Shown piece by piece: positions 1 to 10,745 of a DNA stretch of 64,000 bases. The notes beneath the pieces were generated by a model. That model was not told the origin of the DNA, searched no databases, and saw nothing but the letters and a program-made list of their open reading frames with translations. A program made the position numbers and the translations under genes. The number at the start of each line of letters is the position of its first letter. Position 1 is the first letter of the stretch. Location of the stretch: assembly GCF_016093545.1 (NCBI RefSeq), contig NZ_JADKYX010000002.1, positions 124,001 through 188,000 on the forward strand, written 5' to 3'. Origin of the DNA: Massilia rhizosphaerae. Its GTDB lineage: Bacteria > Pseudomonadota > Gammaproteobacteria > Burkholderiales > Burkholderiaceae_D.

Positions 1-1323
1 CGGCGCGTAAGCGGGCGCCTCATCGTAATCGACCAGTTTCCACACCGTCGCCGTACGATAAGACGGCCGCGCACCCTTGAGCTTTTGCCACAAGGACGAT
101 TCGCCAAGCGTGGTTACCTGCGGCATCGTCTCTCCGGCCCGAAAATACTGACGCGCACCGCCTTCGATCTCGCCGGCTTCGCTGGCTTGCCACCAACCCG
201 TCTGCGGACATGCACGTCCGGTTGCGGCAAGTTCGCCGAGCGGCAGGCGCGGCGAAGGCTCAAGGATGACCTCGCCCGTCTTTATAGAGTCTCCGGTAGG
301 ACGCAAGCGGAAGCTGTTAAGGATGTCATCCCATAGTTTCATGGCCTCTTTATCCGTCAGACTGGTTTTTTGCGGATTGCCTTTGTCATCCTGATGACCC
401 GTCGTCAATTCGATTTTGATAGCAGGGGTTTCTAAGGTACCTTCGCCCTGCGTTTCCCAGACAAAAGCGTGCCCCCGCATGCCTCCACTGTTGGGAGCTG
501 AGGCTAAATGCTCCTGTCCTTTGTATGAACCAACTTGCCGATCGCCTTGGCGCAATACGTGCACTGACGTGGCGAGATTGCCTAAGATTTGAGTGATTCC
601 TCCCATGCGCTCGAGCAGCGGCTTGTCATGCTTGTAGCTGGCAAGCGGATAGATCCAGACCGATACAAATGCATCAGGATGACCAGCAATGTCGATATCG
701 AGGCTGATCTCTTCGTTGCGCCAGCGGGGGTTAGCGATAAAGCCGCCTACAAAGCAATAGCCGGGCTCCGTAGGAATATCGTTATCAGCACGAGAGCGCA
801 ATCGTGTGATAGCGTCCTGCACCCGACTCATACCTGGCTCCAATTTATCGTCATCGACATCTCTTTGAAATAGAAAACGATTGCCACCATCCCAACGATA
901 CCCGAAAATAGTGATCTCTGCTGTGCTGAAATTAGTTTTCCATGCCGCCAATAACTTGGTGTTTTTATCTAGCCGAACAGACTTCAACAACATGCTCTTC
1001 TTGGTATATTTATGCTCCGCCAGCTTAAGATCAGATTCAATCTTTTCCACTTCTTTTTCAAAATCGTCGAAGGATGCGGGCTTGCTTGGCTCTAGTTTAA
1101 TAAAGTCGTATTTGTAATTACCCCCACTAAGCTTTGATCCAGCTGGAAGATCGATTAGAAATCTACCCATGCAAAAGGTGGTCTTTTTTTCAACATTCTC
1201 CATGTAGGCGTTTTGATTCTTCATAGTAGATTTTTCAAGATTATTGGACGCAGCCATGGAAAAATTGAATGTTCCACATAATATCGCCGCGAGGGCAAAA
1301 GACAACAAAAATGGAAATTTCAT
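1..1323 (-). CDS. T6SS immunity protein, Tli4-like, exported (partial, cut by window edge)
   Basis: The open frame runs from an ATG at 1323 to the window edge (441 codons, no stop), so the C-terminus is missing. Residues 1-24 form a Sec signal peptide (hydrophobic core, then SMA before the mature chain), which places the protein in the periplasm. The start overlaps the lipase stop by four bases (ATGA), a translationally coupled effector-immunity arrangement. Residues about 47-60 (TTFCMGRFLIDLP) and the later CYFVGGFI-like and CPQTGWW-like segments resemble the Tli4 family that neutralises T6SS phospholipases; this is recognition by eye. The 5' half is AT-rich and the 3' half GC-rich, unlike the even composition of housekeeping neighbours. 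Its expected role is to bind and block the adjacent lipase in the producing cell's periplasm. Confidence 0.65.
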   Translation of the reverse strand, partial: MKFPFLLSFALAAILCGTFNFSMAASNNLEKSTMKNQNAYMENVEKKTTFCMGRFLIDLPAGSKLSGGNYKYDFIKLEPSKPASFDDFEKEVEKIESDLKLAEHKYTKKSMLLKSVRLDKNTKLLAAWKTNFSTAEITIFGYRWDGGNRFLFQRDVDDDKLEPGMSRVQDAITRLRSRADNDIPTEPGYCFVGGFIANPRWRNEEISLDIDIAGHPDAFVSVWIYPLASYKHDKPLLERMGGITQILGNLATSVHVLRQGDRQVGSYKGQEHLASAPNSGGMRGHAFVWETQGEGTLETPAIKIELTTGHQDDKGNPQKTSLTDKEAMKLWDDILNSFRLRPTGDSIKTGEVILEPSPRLPLGELAATGRACPQTGWWQASEAGEIEGGARQYFRAGETMPQVTTLGESSLWQKLKGARPSYRTATVWKLVDYDEAPAYAP

Positions 1324-3047
1324 TGCTTGGATAAGCTCTGTTGCAACCAGCTGGAGTCCGCCACGATCTTAACGATCGAGTACAACGTTACCGATTGTGC
1401 AACTTTTGCTTTATATGAGTTTTGATGATCGTAACTCTCATGTCCTTTTGCCTTACCCTCATGACGGAAGATCTGAACAGCATGCGGCGTGGGAGCGAAG
1501 CCAGATTCGGCAGGCACGGTGCCATCGCCTGGGCCTTTCGCCTTTTCAAGTTCAAACTGATATTTGTCGTTTTCTTTGAAAGCTAGAGATACGGTACCAT
1601 TGAAATCATCATCTGCAAGTTGGGCATTTTTAAGATCGCCATTGACTGCGGCCTTGCTTTTCCAATGCACCTCATTCCAGGCTAATTTTTCACAATCTGC
1701 GGCGTAATAGGCATAGGTATGCGAGTGATATTTCTCTTCAATTAAATCATGGAGCTCGCGTGCAGCTATCATGTTTGTTTTAAATTTTTTAAAATCTGAA
1801 TTAAGGTCGTCGTCCCCCACTAGGTCTCCTCCCTTTCGCCTGGCCTCTTCCCTCTCCCTTTTACCCGCCGGATCGATCAAGTCTTCCTTTATCAACTTCC
1901 ACCAGCTGTCGCTATTATTGAAATAAATATCCGCATAAGGATCACCGTCCCCCAGCAACGTCTCAACCTCTTCCCGCACACCCTGCATGTTCGTCTTGAT
2001 GTAACTTGCACGCAGCCAGTGCCGCGTTCCTTTATCGGATTGCGTTTTATATTGAGCAGTGGGCAACAGCTCCAGCGGCCCCGGCGCATTGGCCATGACC
2101 GCCGTGCATTCCGCCGCGTTCCGGCCTAATAGAATTTGTTCGACATTTTCGAAACCGGCGCGGATACGCTTATAAGTTGCCGGGGCGCCAATCGCGGGCA
2201 TCACGCCGTGCACGATGCCTAGGATGCGGTCCGCCATACCGGGCATTTGAGCGCACGCCCGCGCGACGAGACCGCCCATGCTGTGCGTGACGATGATGAC
2301 TTTTTCGCAGGTCTTCCCTTTGCTCCGGTAATGGGCTGTGATGCGCTCGATCTCCTGCGTGAGCCTTTCTCCGGATTCTTTATTACTTCGCAGCCAGTTG
2401 TATCCGACGCCGTGCACCGGATACAGCACGTCAGCGGCATCACGCAAATGCTCTTCTTCCAATGGTGTAAACGGTTTTTGCGCGCCCAGCTTGGCGGCGT
2501 CCTGACGCTCCATCACCAGCGATTTCCAGGTTGGCGTGAGTTCCTTGCCCTGACTGGCCGGGTCGAATACGAGTGCCAGGCTCCGCTCGAGCAAAGTAAG
2601 AATCTCGGCATAGCTCTTGCCATACAGTTGTCCCCAGCCCCGCCATTTGGCGCGCTCAGCATCGGTGGCGCCCGGGGCAATCGCCAGCAGGGCTTTGCTG
2701 GACTCATCGGGGTAAGCCGGGCCGTTATCGTCCACTTCGGTATTGTTCGGATCGAGCACCTTTTGCCGGTCGGCGGCGGACTTGGTGAGATACCTGAGCA
2801 CCAGGACAAGGCCATCCCAATTACTCTCCGGCGGGCACCATGCCAAGCCTTTCGGTTGATTTTTAATCTTGAGACGCGTCCCCATAATGCCCGGCACGAA
2901 CAAAATGGGCACGACGAGGTCCGGCGTCGTCAAGCACAACGCCCGGACTTTCAGATTGGTGCCAGTCAGGACAGACTGCGCCGTATCGTTCCCTTGTTCA
3001 TCCCAGCCGGTGCCGACCAGGCGGGTGGCGGTATCGGATTCACTCAT
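1320..3047 (-). CDS. T6SS phospholipase/lipase effector (Tle-type alpha/beta hydrolase)
   Basis: This 575-residue protein has no signal peptide, as expected for a T6SS cargo. An early VPGIMGTRL segment (residues 51-59) resembles the oxyanion region of LCAT/PGAP-like lipases. The nucleophile elbow is THSMGG with Ser256. A GDGTVP segment near residue 510 looks like the catalytic Asp region, and a later HESYDHQNS segment can supply the histidine. It lies 14 bp after vgrG, preceded by a GAAAGAG ribosome site, and overlaps the exported immunity gene by four bases. Inferred role: hydrolysis of phospholipids in the periplasm of target cells after delivery on VgrG. The exact Tle family (1-5) was not assigned. 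The central part (about residues 370-430) is Lys/Glu/Asp-rich and the gene is noticeably less GC-rich than vgrG. Confidence 0.75.
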   Translation of the reverse strand: MSESDTATRLVGTGWDEQGNDTAQSVLTGTNLKVRALCLTTPDLVVPILFVPGIMGTRLKIKNQPKGLAWCPPESNWDGLVLVLRYLTKSAADRQKVLDPNNTEVDDNGPAYPDESSKALLAIAPGATDAERAKWRGWGQLYGKSYAEILTLLERSLALVFDPASQGKELTPTWKSLVMERQDAAKLGAQKPFTPLEEEHLRDAADVLYPVHGVGYNWLRSNKESGERLTQEIERITAHYRSKGKTCEKVIIVTHSMGGLVARACAQMPGMADRILGIVHGVMPAIGAPATYKRIRAGFENVEQILLGRNAAECTAVMANAPGPLELLPTAQYKTQSDKGTRHWLRASYIKTNMQGVREEVETLLGDGDPYADIYFNNSDSWWKLIKEDLIDPAGKREREEARRKGGDLVGDDDLNSDFKKFKTNMIAARELHDLIEEKYHSHTYAYYAADCEKLAWNEVHWKSKAAVNGDLKNAQLADDDFNGTVSLAFKENDKYQFELEKAKGPGDGTVPAESGFAPTPHAVQIFRHEGKAKGHESYDHQNSYKAKVAQSVTLYSIVKIVADSSWLQQSLSKQ

Positions 3048-3061
3048 GCTTTACTCTTTCG

Positions 3062-5809
3062 TTACGCTTTCAAAAGGGTCAGGCGCGCGATCTTGAGCGC
3101 CATGTCCTGCGTCAGTTGGGTATGGCCGTGCTGGTCGGTGACGCCTTCGATGGTGCGACCGTCGTCCAGTTCGATCCGATAGCGCTGGTTGGCGTGCGGA
3201 CGGCCGCTGCCGCGGCGGGCGAGCACGAATTTTTCGTCCGTTTTCAACGTGCTGGCGGGAAGCTCCACACCCGGCGGCGTACCACCGCCCGGCCCCACGT
3301 GCGCGAACGTCGACGACTTGATGGTATGTGCGCCACTGCTCTGCTGCGTGATGGCGCCGCCGCCGATATCGACCTGCGCGCCCTGCGCCACGAAACGCAC
3401 CTTCGGCGCCTGCAGCACGATTTCGTCGGCGGCGGTCAGGACGATGCGCTTGGCCGACGTGATCTCGATGTCGTCGCCATGGGTCTGCAATTCCAGCTTG
3501 CCGCTGGCGGCGATGAGCTTGATCCCCAGACGATGCGCGAACAGGCTGATACTTTCCGACACACGCGCCAGCAGGCGCTTGCCGACGGAGAGCTGGGTAT
3601 TGCCGACGCTGACCACGTCGACGTGCGTTTGCGCGCCGAGCGCGATATTGTTCTGGCTCGCCAGCGCCATGCCCGCCGGCGCGGACAGCGCCACGACGGG
3701 CTGGCCGCCTCCGGCCGCGGCGCCGGGCGCCGTGTTGGTGCCGGCTTCCCACTGCGTCAAGTGACCGAGCAATTCCCTGAGTGCCTGGTCGTCCGTGTCG
3801 TCCGCATGATGCGTCGTCGACAGTTCGGACAGTTGCTGCTGGACGCCCCGCAGCACGTCCAACAGCCCGACCAGTTCGGCACGGTCCAGTTGCTTGCCGC
3901 CGGCAGTCGTCCGCGCATCGGCACTGATCAGGACGCCTTTCGCGCCGCGCACCGCAACGGCGTGGTCGCTGCGCAATTCTGCGCCCTCGCCGCGCGCCTC
4001 GCCCCGGCCTTCGCTGCGGGGATGCGTAAGCCAGCCCAGGTTCAGTTCGCTATGACCATGTTCGGACGACAGTTGCGCGTTGATTTCTCCCGGCGTGTCG
4101 TCCAACCGCAGTTGGTTGTAGCGGGTGCCCTGCACTTCCTTGCTCTTGATGCCGGCAAGGTATTTATTACCGGGCAGCGCACCGGTATGGCTGAACGCCG
4201 GCGGCGGCGCCGTGCCGCCGTACACCTGCGCGACGATGATCGGCTTGTCCGGGTCGCCGCCCAGGAAGTCGACGATGACTTCGTCGCCGACGCGGGGCAA
4301 CGTAATGGTGCCCCATTGATTGCTGGCCCATGTGCTGGCGACACGGACCCAGGCGGAGTCCCGGTCGCTGTCGCTGGCGCCGGCGTCCTGGGCGTGGCCG
4401 TGGTCTTCCGGCCGGGTGCCGGGAAAACGCACCTTGACCCGGCCGTGCTCGTCGCAATGCACTTCTTCGCCCGCCGGCCCGACGACGCGCGCGCTTTGCA
4501 GCCGTGGCCGCGGCAAATCGGTCCGGGGATCGAATGCCGGCACGATCGGGATGCCGCGGCGCACGCACGAAAAACGGTTCGTGTAGCGCATGCCGCGCTC
4601 CTCGCTCGCTTGCCGCAGCGCGCTGCCGGCCGGCCCGTCTTCCCAGCGGTTCAGCGAGAACAGGCGCCGCACCTGGTCGTCGACGGTCTTCGGCAGATTG
4701 TTTTCCGCGTCGACGTCGAGGCGCGTGACGATGAATTCCCGTTCATGGTCGGGATGCGTGTCGATCTCCGGATGATCGGCCAGGGCCATCCATTCCCCGA
4801 CGCACAACGCACGCACGCTGCCTTCGCCATAAAAGCACTTCGATTCGTATTCGTGGCGCTTCATGCGCAGTTCGCCGAGCCTGCGGTAATCGTCCCCGTC
4901 CTCGCCGGCATGCGGCATATCGATCAGATAATCGTCGAGACCGACCGCGAACTGGTTGCCCATCGTCCCCTGGTCGATACCGGACGACGTCGTGCTCGTC
5001 ATCGGACGGGCCTGCAGATAATCCCAACTCTGACGCGCAACCTGGCCGGGCTTGAGCGCGCGTACCGCGCTCCAGGCGATGACGGTGTCCGCTCGTTCGG
5101 TGCCGCCGTCCCGGTGATACCGCACCGTGCCGGCGGCATTCTGCGGCAGCGTGAACGCGTCGTCGAACAGCACGAGGGCATGGGCCGGCGTTTCTTGTGC
5201 ATGCGACTGGCTGGCTTGTCCGGGCCGCACACACCAGGCAATGCCGCGCCGTTTCCACAATCGGCGCAAAAAGGCGGCATCCGATTCGTTGTGCTGCATC
5301 GTGAATTCGCGCGCGGCATACGTGCCGGTGACGTGCGACCAATCCACGTCGAACGCTTTCGCCAGCACGGGATTCGTCTGGCGCCACTCGTCCAGGATCA
5401 CCCCGGTGATATCCAGTTCGTTCCGGTTGCGAAAGACCCGGGTATTGATGCGCTGTTCCATCAGTGCCAGTGCGTCGCGCACCACCAATTCATAGGTCGC
5501 CAGTCCGCCGTCGCTTTGGCCCGCCGCCGCCTGGGCCACGATGCCGCAGACGGCGCGCAGGTCGCCGCGATCCGTCACGAACTGGAGTTCGACCGGCAAG
5601 GCGATGAATTCCTTCAAAGGGAGATTCGCCTCGGTCGACACGCACAGCAGCCGATATTCCAGTCCGCCGCACACGGCCTCGCTGCCGGCGGCGCGTTTGA
5701 CCAGCAAGACGTCGTCGAGCACGCGCCGCTCGTGCGACAGCCGCAGACGGATGGGGCGTTCCGCCTCGGATAATCCGGTAAATTCTGCGATCAGATCCGT
5801 GAGGTTCAT
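3062..5809 (-). CDS. vgrG: Type VI secretion tip protein VgrG
   Basis: This is a 915-residue VgrG, the trimeric spike at the tip of the T6SS tube. The N-terminal half has the gp27-like fold region with the typical FTMQHNESDAAFLRRL segment (about 188-206). A gp5-like OB domain follows, with RVKVRFPG and WVRVASTWASNQWGT segments, then DEVIVDFLGGDPDKPI. The DUF2345 beta-helix needle lies near residues 600-800 (THVDVVSVGNTQLSVG, IVLTAADEIVLQAP). After the needle there is a short extra domain containing RIELDDGRTIEGVTDQHGHT, a probable cargo adaptor. An AGGAAG ribosome site sits six bases before the ATG. The gene leads a vgrG-lipase-immunity unit; no other T6SS structural genes are in the window, so this is an orphan vgrG island. 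Confidence 0.92.
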   Translation of the reverse strand: MNLTDLIAEFTGLSEAERPIRLRLSHERRVLDDVLLVKRAAGSEAVCGGLEYRLLCVSTEANLPLKEFIALPVELQFVTDRGDLRAVCGIVAQAAAGQSDGGLATYELVVRDALALMEQRINTRVFRNRNELDITGVILDEWRQTNPVLAKAFDVDWSHVTGTYAAREFTMQHNESDAAFLRRLWKRRGIAWCVRPGQASQSHAQETPAHALVLFDDAFTLPQNAAGTVRYHRDGGTERADTVIAWSAVRALKPGQVARQSWDYLQARPMTSTTSSGIDQGTMGNQFAVGLDDYLIDMPHAGEDGDDYRRLGELRMKRHEYESKCFYGEGSVRALCVGEWMALADHPEIDTHPDHEREFIVTRLDVDAENNLPKTVDDQVRRLFSLNRWEDGPAGSALRQASEERGMRYTNRFSCVRRGIPIVPAFDPRTDLPRPRLQSARVVGPAGEEVHCDEHGRVKVRFPGTRPEDHGHAQDAGASDSDRDSAWVRVASTWASNQWGTITLPRVGDEVIVDFLGGDPDKPIIVAQVYGGTAPPPAFSHTGALPGNKYLAGIKSKEVQGTRYNQLRLDDTPGEINAQLSSEHGHSELNLGWLTHPRSEGRGEARGEGAELRSDHAVAVRGAKGVLISADARTTAGGKQLDRAELVGLLDVLRGVQQQLSELSTTHHADDTDDQALRELLGHLTQWEAGTNTAPGAAAGGGQPVVALSAPAGMALASQNNIALGAQTHVDVVSVGNTQLSVGKRLLARVSESISLFAHRLGIKLIAASGKLELQTHGDDIEITSAKRIVLTAADEIVLQAPKVRFVAQGAQVDIGGGAITQQSSGAHTIKSSTFAHVGPGGGTPPGVELPASTLKTDEKFVLARRGSGRPHANQRYRIELDDGRTIEGVTDQHGHTQLTQDMALKIARLTLLKA

Positions 5810-5876
5810 TCAAACTTCCTAGCCGTACACGATGGAATTGATGGATGGTTTTAAATAAACTCATCCAATACAACCG

Positions 5877-5902
5877 CATATCTTATTTCTAATTAAGATA
5901 TG
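5877..5902. promoter_or_regulatory. Perfect inverted repeat upstream of vgrG, possible operator
   Basis: CATATCTTA (5877-5885) and TAAGATATG (5894-5902) are perfect inverted copies separated by eight AT-rich bases, 68 bp upstream of the vgrG ATG. No T-run follows, so an operator is more likely than a terminator. The regulator is unknown. Confidence 0.4.
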
Positions 5903-6176
5903 TGTCCACGCGCACAATCGGCTTTTGAATAGATTCTCTACGAATTCCAACCCTTTGATTCTAAAATAAATTTCCCAATCGGCTTATATATTGCAAAAAT
6001 GCACGAAGATTTACTCAAGCGACAATTGCCGATAAAATCCTTGCCATTAAAATGAAATAATTCGCGAATATTTGCGAATGCAAATATCGCAGAAATGGGT
6101 GAATATTCTCATTACCGTTGAATGGCGAACGATCGGCGTTTTGCAGCTGCGCAGGACGCGCACCGAACGCACTCGC

Positions 6177-6204
6177 AAATAAAAAAGCCCGCCGGTCGGC
6201 GGGC
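6177..6204 (-). terminator. Rho-independent terminator of nrdAB
   Basis: Read on the minus strand, GCCCGCC-GACC-GGCGGGC (6204-6187) is followed by TTTTTTATTT. It lies 30 bases after the nrdB stop codon. Confidence 0.9.
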
Positions 6205-6233
6205 TTCGTCGTGCGCGGGCGGACGATGCGGGA

Positions 6234-7337
6234 TCAGTCCCAGTTCAGCGCGCCGCCGGTCTGGTATTCCGTCACGCGGGTCTCGAAGAAGTTGCGTTCC
6301 TTCTTCAGGTCGATCATCTCGCTCATCCACGGGAACGGGTTTTCCTCGTTCGGGAACAGCGGATCCAGGCCGATCTGGACGGCGCGGCGGTTGGCGATGA
6401 AGCGCAGGTAGCCCTTGAACATCGCTGCGTTCAGGCCCAGCACGCCGCGTGGCATCGTGTCTTCGGCGTAGCGGTATTCCAAGTCGACGGCTTTCACGAA
6501 CAGTTCCTTGATCTCGTCGCGGAATGCCGGCGTCCACAGCTGCGGGTTTTCCATCTTGATCGTGTTGATCAGGTCGATGCCGAAATTGCAGTGCATCGAT
6601 TCGTCGCGCAGGATGTACTGGTACTGCTCGGCGGCGCCCGTCATCTTGTTCTGGCGGCCGAGCGCGAGGATCTGCGTGAAGCCGACGTAGAAGAACAGGC
6701 CTTCCATCAGACAAGCAAACACGATGATCGAGCGCAGCAGCTTCTGGTCGTTTTCCAGCGTGCCGGTGTGGAATTGCGGATCGTTGATGACCTCGATGAA
6801 CGGGATCAGGAACTGGTCCTTGTCGCGGATCGACGGGATCTCGTTGTATGCGTTGAAGATCTCGCGCTCGTCCAGGCCCAGCGATTCCACGATGTACTGG
6901 TACGCGTGCGTGTGGATCGCTTCCTCGAACGCCTGGCGCAACAGGTACTGGCGGCATTCCGGCGCCGTGATGTGGCGATAGGTGCCCAGCACGATGTTGT
7001 TGGCGGCCAGCGAGTCGGCCGTCACGAAGAAGCCCAGGTTGCGCTTGACGATGCGGCGCTCGTCTTCCGTCAGGCCGTTCGGGTTCTTCCACAGCTCGAT
7101 GTCGCGCTGCATGTTGACTTCCTGCGGCATCCAGTGGTTGGCGCAGCCGGCCAGGTATTTGTCCCACGCCCACTTGTACTTGAACGGCACGAGCTGGTTG
7201 ACGTCGGTCTTGGCGTTGATGATGCGCTTGTCGTCCGCATTCACGCGCTTGGCGACGTCGGCGGCGCTGGCTTCAGGATTGTCTGCGGCGGGAGCCGGCG
7301 CCGCGGTGGTCGGTTCATCGTCCCAGGAGAGAGCCAT
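6234..7337 (-). CDS. nrdB: Ribonucleotide reductase class Ia, beta subunit
   Basis: NrdB (367 aa) carries the di-iron/tyrosyl-radical cofactor that starts radical chemistry in NrdA for dNTP synthesis. All expected ligands are in place with E. coli-like spacing: Asp108, Glu139, His142, Glu212, Glu246 and His249. Tyr146 ([10 protein letters not shown]) is the radical tyrosine. The C-terminal tail VTEYQTGG keeps the conserved Tyr of the radical transfer path. The first ~30 residues are Ala/Pro-rich and probably disordered. It follows nrdA by 56 bp on the same strand and is closed by a strong terminator, so both are probably one transcript. Confidence 0.97.
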   Translation of the reverse strand: MALSWDDEPTTAAPAPAADNPEASAADVAKRVNADDKRIINAKTDVNQLVPFKYKWAWDKYLAGCANHWMPQEVNMQRDIELWKNPNGLTEDERRIVKRNLGFFVTADSLAANNIVLGTYRHITAPECRQYLLRQAFEEAIHTHAYQYIVESLGLDEREIFNAYNEIPSIRDKDQFLIPFIEVINDPQFHTGTLENDQKLLRSIIVFACLMEGLFFYVGFTQILALGRQNKMTGAAEQYQYILRDESMHCNFGIDLINTIKMENPQLWTPAFRDEIKELFVKAVDLEYRYAEDTMPRGVLGLNAAMFKGYLRFIANRRAVQIGLDPLFPNEENPFPWMSEMIDLKKERNFFETRVTEYQTGGALNWD

Positions 7338-7393
7338 GATGTTTTTCCTTCTTGTACTGTTTGTACTGTTTACTTAAAAGCGACGGGTCGAAA

Positions 7394-10312
<2,919 letters not shown>

Positions 10313-10501
10313 TGAGCCTCCCAGCATGGCGTGTCGCACTGCCACCGCCTTCACGATTTTGTAGATGGATCCCGCGATGATGAATCCGGGGAAAGCTGCT
10401 AACTCAACAAAATTAGCAACTCGATAACTTTCTGCCGATAAAAAATAGGAGCAGCAAGATTGAGAAAACGCTGTTGCGCCCCTACTCAGCCTGTTCGGCA
10501 T

Positions 10502-10541
10502 TAAGGCCGTTGACCACTAGATGTAGTAGACAACGGCCTTA
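10502..10541. repeat. Perfect 11-bp inverted repeat enclosing NrdR box 1
   Basis: TAAGGCCGTTG (10502-10512) and CAACGGCCTTA (10531-10541) are perfect inverted copies; the 18-bp loop holds the NrdR-like box. If transcribed leftwards it would form a stable stem in the nrdA leader. No T-run follows on the minus strand. Confidence 0.7.
10514..10529 (-). promoter_or_regulatory. NrdR box 1 (gene-proximal)
   Basis: CCACTAGATGTAGTAG (plus strand) matches the 16-bp NrdR palindrome (ACACTATATATAGTGT type) at 11 of 16 positions, including both ACTA/TAGT half-sites. It lies in the loop of the inverted repeat 10502-10541. Confidence 0.7.
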
Positions 10542-10543
10542 CA

Positions 10544-10559
10544 AACCTAATTGTAGTCG
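10544..10559 (-). promoter_or_regulatory. NrdR box 2 (distal), overlapping a -10 element
   Basis: AACCTAATTGTAGTCG matches the NrdR consensus at 9 of 16 positions. It starts 30 bp from box 1, close to the roughly 31-bp (three-turn) spacing usual for paired NrdR boxes. On the minus strand it contains TACAAT, so a bound repressor would cover the promoter. Confidence 0.5.
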
Positions 10560-10745
10560 ATGTACGCGATTTTTAAGAGCTCTGCGACTAAGATTTTTTT
10601 CTTGACATCGATCAGGTCCGATACTTGAAGCCTCCACGGCGAAGTAAGCGCTAACATTAATTTCGTGGGGCGATTCGGGCTGCTTACTATTCGTGCAAAA
10701 TCCGGGGTTTCGGCTTTGCTGCGTTGGCGAAAAGACCACGGCCGT

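Larger units (their letters stand above)
5810..6233. promoter_or_regulatory. AT-rich intergenic region, vgrG promoter side and nrdB 3' side
   Basis: About 420 bases without a gene. From about 5820 to 6115 it is strikingly AT-rich for this genome, with many A/T runs, and probably carries the leftward vgrG promoter. It holds a perfect 9-bp inverted repeat (5877-5902). The right end holds the nrdB terminator. No convincing open frame was seen. Confidence 0.5.
10313..10745 (-). promoter_or_regulatory. nrdA leader and promoter region
   Basis: A 430-base gap between the 5' end of nrdA and the 3' end of pilR. It holds two NrdR-like boxes, a perfect 11-bp inverted repeat around the gene-proximal box, and a TACAAT-like -10 element on the minus strand overlapping the distal box. 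About 190 bases between the boxes and the nrdA start would form a long 5' leader. The pilR-proximal part (10600-10740) shows no clear element and no credible ORF. Confidence 0.6.

Noticed and set aside
3116..5773. Very long plus-strand open frame opposite vgrG
   Set aside because: It is a mirror of the vgrG codon pattern in GC-rich DNA, with Arg/His/Ala-rich composition and no recognisable domain.
10313..10501. N-terminal extension of nrdA by 63 codons
   Set aside because: It would translate the regulatory leader; the internal ATG at 10312 has a GGGAGG site and the family N-terminus.
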